Shown here: one piece after another, positions 60,918-64,000 of the stretch
Layout: the number at the start of each line of letters is the position of its first letter
How positions within the stretch are numbered: position 1 is the first letter of the stretch
DNA from: an uncultured Oscillospiraceae bacterium
GTDB taxonomy: Bacteria > Bacillota > Clostridia > Oscillospirales > Ruminococcaceae
DNA length: 64,000 nucleotides
Assembly (NCBI GenBank): GCA_910579175.1
Contig: CAJTTB010000009.1
Location: 1 to 64,000 of the forward strand
Direction: 5' to 3'
Notes under the pieces: model-generated
Told to the model about the DNA's origin: nothing
Seen by the model: the letters and a program-made list of their open reading frames with translations, nothing else
Databases searched by the model: none
Made by a program: the position numbers and the translations under genes

Positions 60918-61441
60918 GGCAAATTTCCTTTCTGTACCACTGGAATACTGTAAACCACCTCTATTACAGTATCTGCCAGTTTTCCAAGTTGTACATTGAT
61001 TTCTCCTAAAATCGACAGATATTTGCGTATATCCTCATCATAAATCACACCATCTGAAAACACTTCATTGCTCACTATAATCAGATGTTTTGCCTGCTGC
61101 CCAATCTGTTGTATTCCCTTTATGATTTCCTGTACAACAGCATCGTGACATCCATCTGGATGATACAATTCATTTGCCACCAAATTGGACATACACTCCA
61201 ATAATACAGTGCTATTTTTGGGGATACAGACCTTTTTTAAGCCAGTAAAACACTCTATTGTAGAAAACTGTTTGGTTGCCCTCATTGCCTGATGGCGTGC
61301 AATTCTCTTTAGACATTCTTCATCAAATGGCTGCATGGTCGCTAGATAAATCAATTGCTCATGTGGCATGGATACCGCCACTTGTTCTGCAAATTCTGAC
61401 TTTCCACTGGCTGAACCACCCGTTATCAACAACAACATCAA
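60908..61441 (-). CDS. cobU: adenosylcobinamide kinase/guanylyltransferase CobU
   Basis: The product (177 aa) is a full CobU: P-loop LLLITGGSASGKSEFAEQVA, Walker-B-like LLECMSNLVANEL, and the guanylyltransferase block LIIVSNEVFSDG, then IPVVQKGN at the end. It phosphorylates adenosylcobinamide and then guanylylates it before CobS. A shorter related protein is encoded two genes downstream. Confidence 0.93.
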   Translation of the reverse strand: MMLLLITGGSASGKSEFAEQVAVSMPHEQLIYLATMQPFDEECLKRIARHQAMRATKQFSTIECFTGLKKVCIPKNSTVLLECMSNLVANELYHPDGCHDAVVQEIIKGIQQIGQQAKHLIIVSNEVFSDGVIYDEDIRKYLSILGEINVQLGKLADTVIEVVYSIPVVQKGNLPCD

Positions 61442-61456
61442 TCGAAACCCCTTCTA

Positions 61457-62512
61457 TCAATCCAATGGCTGATATTCTTCAATTTTAATTTCAGAAAAGG
61501 TACTCATATTCTGATAAACTGCCAATGCCATATCTAAAATTGGAAATAATGCCACTGCTCCGGTTCCCTCTCCCAAACACATCTCACAGGTTAAAAACGG
61601 CTTTAGATGAAGCTGTTCTAAAAGCATTTTCCCTGCCGGTTCTTTGGACACATGGGAAGGAATCAAATAATGCTGTACCTCTGGACAGATGCGAATCGCC
61701 ACTAGTGCCGCTACTGCGGAAATAAATCCATCTACCACAATGGGGATTCTCTGAAAGGCACCTCCCAGATATACACCAGCCAAACCAGCAATATCAAAGC
61801 CACCAACTTTACTCAATACATCAATGGCGTCTTCTGGATCTGGCTTATGTCGCTCAATTGCCGTTTCAATAACCTGCTTTTTTATCTTTAATCCTTGGGC
61901 AGACAATCCCGCACCCTTTCCAGTTACTTCTTCTACTGCACAACCAGTCAATACGGCAGCAATTGCACTGCTTGTTGTCGTGTTGCCAATACCCATTTCT
62001 CCTGTTGCCAATATCTGATAACCATCTTGCTTTAGCTCTGCAACCAAATTAATTCCCACTTCCAACGCCTCTATTGCCTGTTGTCTTGTCATCGCTGGTT
62101 CTTTCGCTAAATTTTTGGTTCCATAAGCAATCTTTTTGTTTCGTAACCCCTGTACATCTGAAGCAATTCCAATATCCACTGGAATCACCTGAGCACCTGC
62201 CACCTTTGCCATCTGATTTACACTGGTGGTTCCCTTTACAAAATTTTCACTTACCACCGCTGTCACTTCCTGTCCTGTCTGTGTAACTCCTTCGCAGACA
62301 ACTCCATTGTCAGCACACATGACAACCACTGCACGCTTTTTTAACTGCACCTCTTGACTGCCGGTGATTCCAGCTATCTGTATCACTGCCTGTTCCAACC
62401 GCCCTAAACTGCGCAGGGGTTTTGCAATGCTGTCCCATCGAATTTGAGCTTGTTCCATCGCCTCTTGACAAAGTGGCTGTATCTGTTTGATTACCTGTTC
62501 TAATAATATCAC
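61457..62512 (-). CDS. cobT: nicotinate-nucleotide-dimethylbenzimidazole phosphoribosyltransferase
   Basis: The product (351 aa) is a CobT enzyme, which transfers ribose phosphate from NaMN to the lower-ligand base to make alpha-ribazole phosphate. Motifs are VVMCADNGVVCEGVTQTGQE, ILATGEMGIGNTTTSSAIAA and FDIAGLAGVYLGGAFQRIPI. It ends 15 bases before cobU and its start abuts cbiA by one base. Confidence 0.96.
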   Translation of the reverse strand: MILLEQVIKQIQPLCQEAMEQAQIRWDSIAKPLRSLGRLEQAVIQIAGITGSQEVQLKKRAVVVMCADNGVVCEGVTQTGQEVTAVVSENFVKGTTSVNQMAKVAGAQVIPVDIGIASDVQGLRNKKIAYGTKNLAKEPAMTRQQAIEALEVGINLVAELKQDGYQILATGEMGIGNTTTSSAIAAVLTGCAVEEVTGKGAGLSAQGLKIKKQVIETAIERHKPDPEDAIDVLSKVGGFDIAGLAGVYLGGAFQRIPIVVDGFISAVAALVAIRICPEVQHYLIPSHVSKEPAGKMLLEQLHLKPFLTCEMCLGEGTGAVALFPILDMALAVYQNMSTFSEIKIEEYQPLD

Positions 62513-62513
62513 A

Positions 62514-63863
62514 TTACATTCTTCTTTCCCGATATTCCATACACTGTTTTATAAATTTTTCTGCAAAATGGACATTTCCATAAAAATAAAGATGTGGATA
62601 ACCTGCAAACAGTGAATCATTTGCATGAATGCAGTTCCATCTCGTTTTTCTCAACGGTTTTTGGGCAACAAAATCCACTCCACAGTCGGTACTATCCCAA
62701 TAGTGAAATTCATGCGCTGGAATCTGCTCCCCCTGTGTACAAAGTAAATTGTCCTTTTGCGCTGTCAAGGTAATATATCCAAACCGCCGCAATTTTGTTG
62801 TGGGATAACAATCCGCCTGAATCGCTCCCACCATTGGCAAACCGTCTAATGTCTGATGTAGATACATAAATCCACCGCACTCTGCAATACAGGGCATCTG
62901 TTGGTTAATGGCTTTTTGTATTGACTGTCTCATACTCTGGTTTTGCGCAAGTTCTTTTGCATATAATTCTGGATACCCTCCCCCCAACAACAAACCATCT
63001 AATTCTTCTGGCAGTTGCTGTTGTGTTAGGGGGCTAAATGGAACCAACTGCGCTCCCAATTCCTCTAATAAATCCAAATTGTCCTGATAATAAAAACAAA
63101 ATGCCTTATCTTTTGCATATCCAATCCGAATCTGTCCCAATGGCTGATATTTTGGTAGGTCAGCAGAAATATCCACCGCTGTCTGTGCTAGGGCAATTAT
63201 AGCGGGGATATTAATACTTTGTTCCACCTGTTTTGCCAAATCGGATAATTTTTGTTTTAAATCCACAATTTCATCTGCGGTTATCAGTCCAAGATGACGG
63301 CTTTCCAACTTCCAATGTTCCAAATAAGGTAAATAACCCAACACCTGAACTGGCAATTGTTCTTCTATCATATTTTTGATGGTGGCATACATCATTGGAG
63401 AAACCTGGTTTAATAAAATTCCTTTGATATTGCTATCTGGTTGATACTCTAAAAAGCCGCGAATCAATGCACAAACAGATACAGACATTCCCTTACAATT
63501 TACCACCAATATCACCGGTGTTTTGGTGATTTTGGCAAGTTCATAAGAGCTGGCATTTACAGTCGTTCCAGCAAGCCCATCATAGTATCCCATCACGCCT
63601 TCCATCACAGAAATTTCCGATTGTCTTGCGTGTTTGGAAAACAATTGACGAATGACCTGTTGAGAGCAAAAAAAGGTATCTAAATTTCTCGATTTTGTGC
63701 CAATTACCTTGGTGTGAAACATGGGGTCAATGTAATCTGGTCCACACTTAAAAGAGGTTACTCGCAGATTGCGATTGACCAATGCCTGTAAAATTCCACA
63801 AGTAAAGGTTGTTTTACCAGAACTGCTGGACACAGCGGCAATCATCACTCTAGGGGCATTCAT
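62514..63863 (-). CDS. cbiA: cobyrinate a,c-diamide synthase
   Basis: The product (449 aa) is a CbiA/CobB amidotransferase for side chains a and c of cobyrinate. The N-terminal ATPase shows AAVSSSSGKTTFTCGILQAL and CGPDYIDPMFH, and the C-terminal glutaminase has Cys in PCIAECGGFMYLHQTL. The start at 63863 follows GGAGAGGG; a longer GTG frame begins at 63881. It is the first complete gene of the cluster in this window, and its start overlaps the preceding partial gene by 14 bases. Confidence 0.95.
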   Translation of the reverse strand: MNAPRVMIAAVSSSSGKTTFTCGILQALVNRNLRVTSFKCGPDYIDPMFHTKVIGTKSRNLDTFFCSQQVIRQLFSKHARQSEISVMEGVMGYYDGLAGTTVNASSYELAKITKTPVILVVNCKGMSVSVCALIRGFLEYQPDSNIKGILLNQVSPMMYATIKNMIEEQLPVQVLGYLPYLEHWKLESRHLGLITADEIVDLKQKLSDLAKQVEQSINIPAIIALAQTAVDISADLPKYQPLGQIRIGYAKDKAFCFYYQDNLDLLEELGAQLVPFSPLTQQQLPEELDGLLLGGGYPELYAKELAQNQSMRQSIQKAINQQMPCIAECGGFMYLHQTLDGLPMVGAIQADCYPTTKLRRFGYITLTAQKDNLLCTQGEQIPAHEFHYWDSTDCGVDFVAQKPLRKTRWNCIHANDSLFAGYPHLYFYGNVHFAEKFIKQCMEYRERRM

Positions 63864-64000
63864 AACCATTTCCCTCTCCACTTAAAATATAGACCGGATT
63901 TTGTCCCATCATCATATGATAACTTCCCACTTCCTTCGCTTTTGCTATGGTCATCTGTACCACTTCCTGATGAATCAATCCAAATTTTTGAAAACACTTT
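63850..64000 (-). CDS. partial gene at the right edge, C-terminal 50 codons
   Basis: The frame enters at 64000 and ends at the TAG at 63850-63852. It reads KCFQKFGLIHQEVVQMTI, later AKEVGSYHMMMGQNPVYILS, and ends SGEGNGYECP. It overlaps cbiA by 14 bases and is probably the preceding gene of the B12 operon. I do not recognise the family from this piece alone. Confidence 0.6.
   Translation of the reverse strand, partial: KCFQKFGLIHQEVVQMTIAKAKEVGSYHMMMGQNPVYILSGEGNGYECP

Overview
The window looks like a chromosomal segment of a strictly anaerobic, fermentative, low-GC Gram-positive bacterium of the class Clostridia, probably an Oscillospiraceae/Ruminococcaceae relative. The reasons are A+T-rich DNA with strong AGGAGG-type ribosome binding sites, a multi-subunit NAD(P)-linked [FeFe] hydrogenase, clostridial ChW repeats, a GlpP-controlled glycerol system, the TelA/XpaC pair, and DUF951, S1-like and CGGC-domain proteins typical of this group. 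The species assignment is inference only. No phage, complete insertion sequence or CRISPR array was seen.

Layout. 0.3-6.6 kb: initiator tRNA, rsmE, DNA-repair genes (AlkD-like, MGMT-like), a WcbI/ChW fusion protein and a GNAT-cytidine deaminase fusion. 6.7-11.9 kb: minus-strand hydrogenase operon (hydC, a HATPase protein, an HndB-like ferredoxin, hydB, hydA). 12.3-15.5 kb: divergent plus-strand cluster of two DRTGG proteins, an anti-sigma-type HATPase, an iron-sulfur protein with a degenerate hydrogenase H-domain, and a PHP phosphoesterase. I regard this as the most interesting, least described system here and read it as a redox or H2 sensing module paired with the hydrogenase. 15.5-28 kb: housekeeping genes (telA, xpaC, M18 aminopeptidase, lytic transglycosylase, a Sua5-CoaE fusion, prfA, DUF951, an S1 protein) and an adaptor/permease pair. 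28-33.4 kb: B12-riboswitch-controlled ABC importer (btuF-btuC-btuD type) with a divergent surface protein whose predicted alpha/alpha-toroid repeats recall transcobalamin. 33.6-41 kb: glycerol catabolism (glpP, glpK, glpA-like, its NAD(P)/FAD partner, DUF1667, an SDR). 41-53 kb: mixed genes between two identical, oppositely oriented tRNA-Leu(UAA) genes. 54.4-64 kb: one long minus-strand operon for the late steps of cobalamin synthesis, running off the right edge.

How the parts fit: the hydrogenase disposes of reducing equivalents from fermentation, the glp genes feed glycerol into glycolysis, and cobalamin is both imported (riboswitch-controlled) and assembled (cbiA, cobT, cobU, cobS, cbiB, cobD, cobQ, cobO, cbiC in this window; the early corrin-ring genes must lie elsewhere). 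Several enzymes occur as unusual fusions (GNAT-CDA, Sua5-CoaE, WcbI-ChW, GNAT with an immunity-like tail), and a short palindromic extragenic repeat occurs in at least two clear copies and several looser ones.
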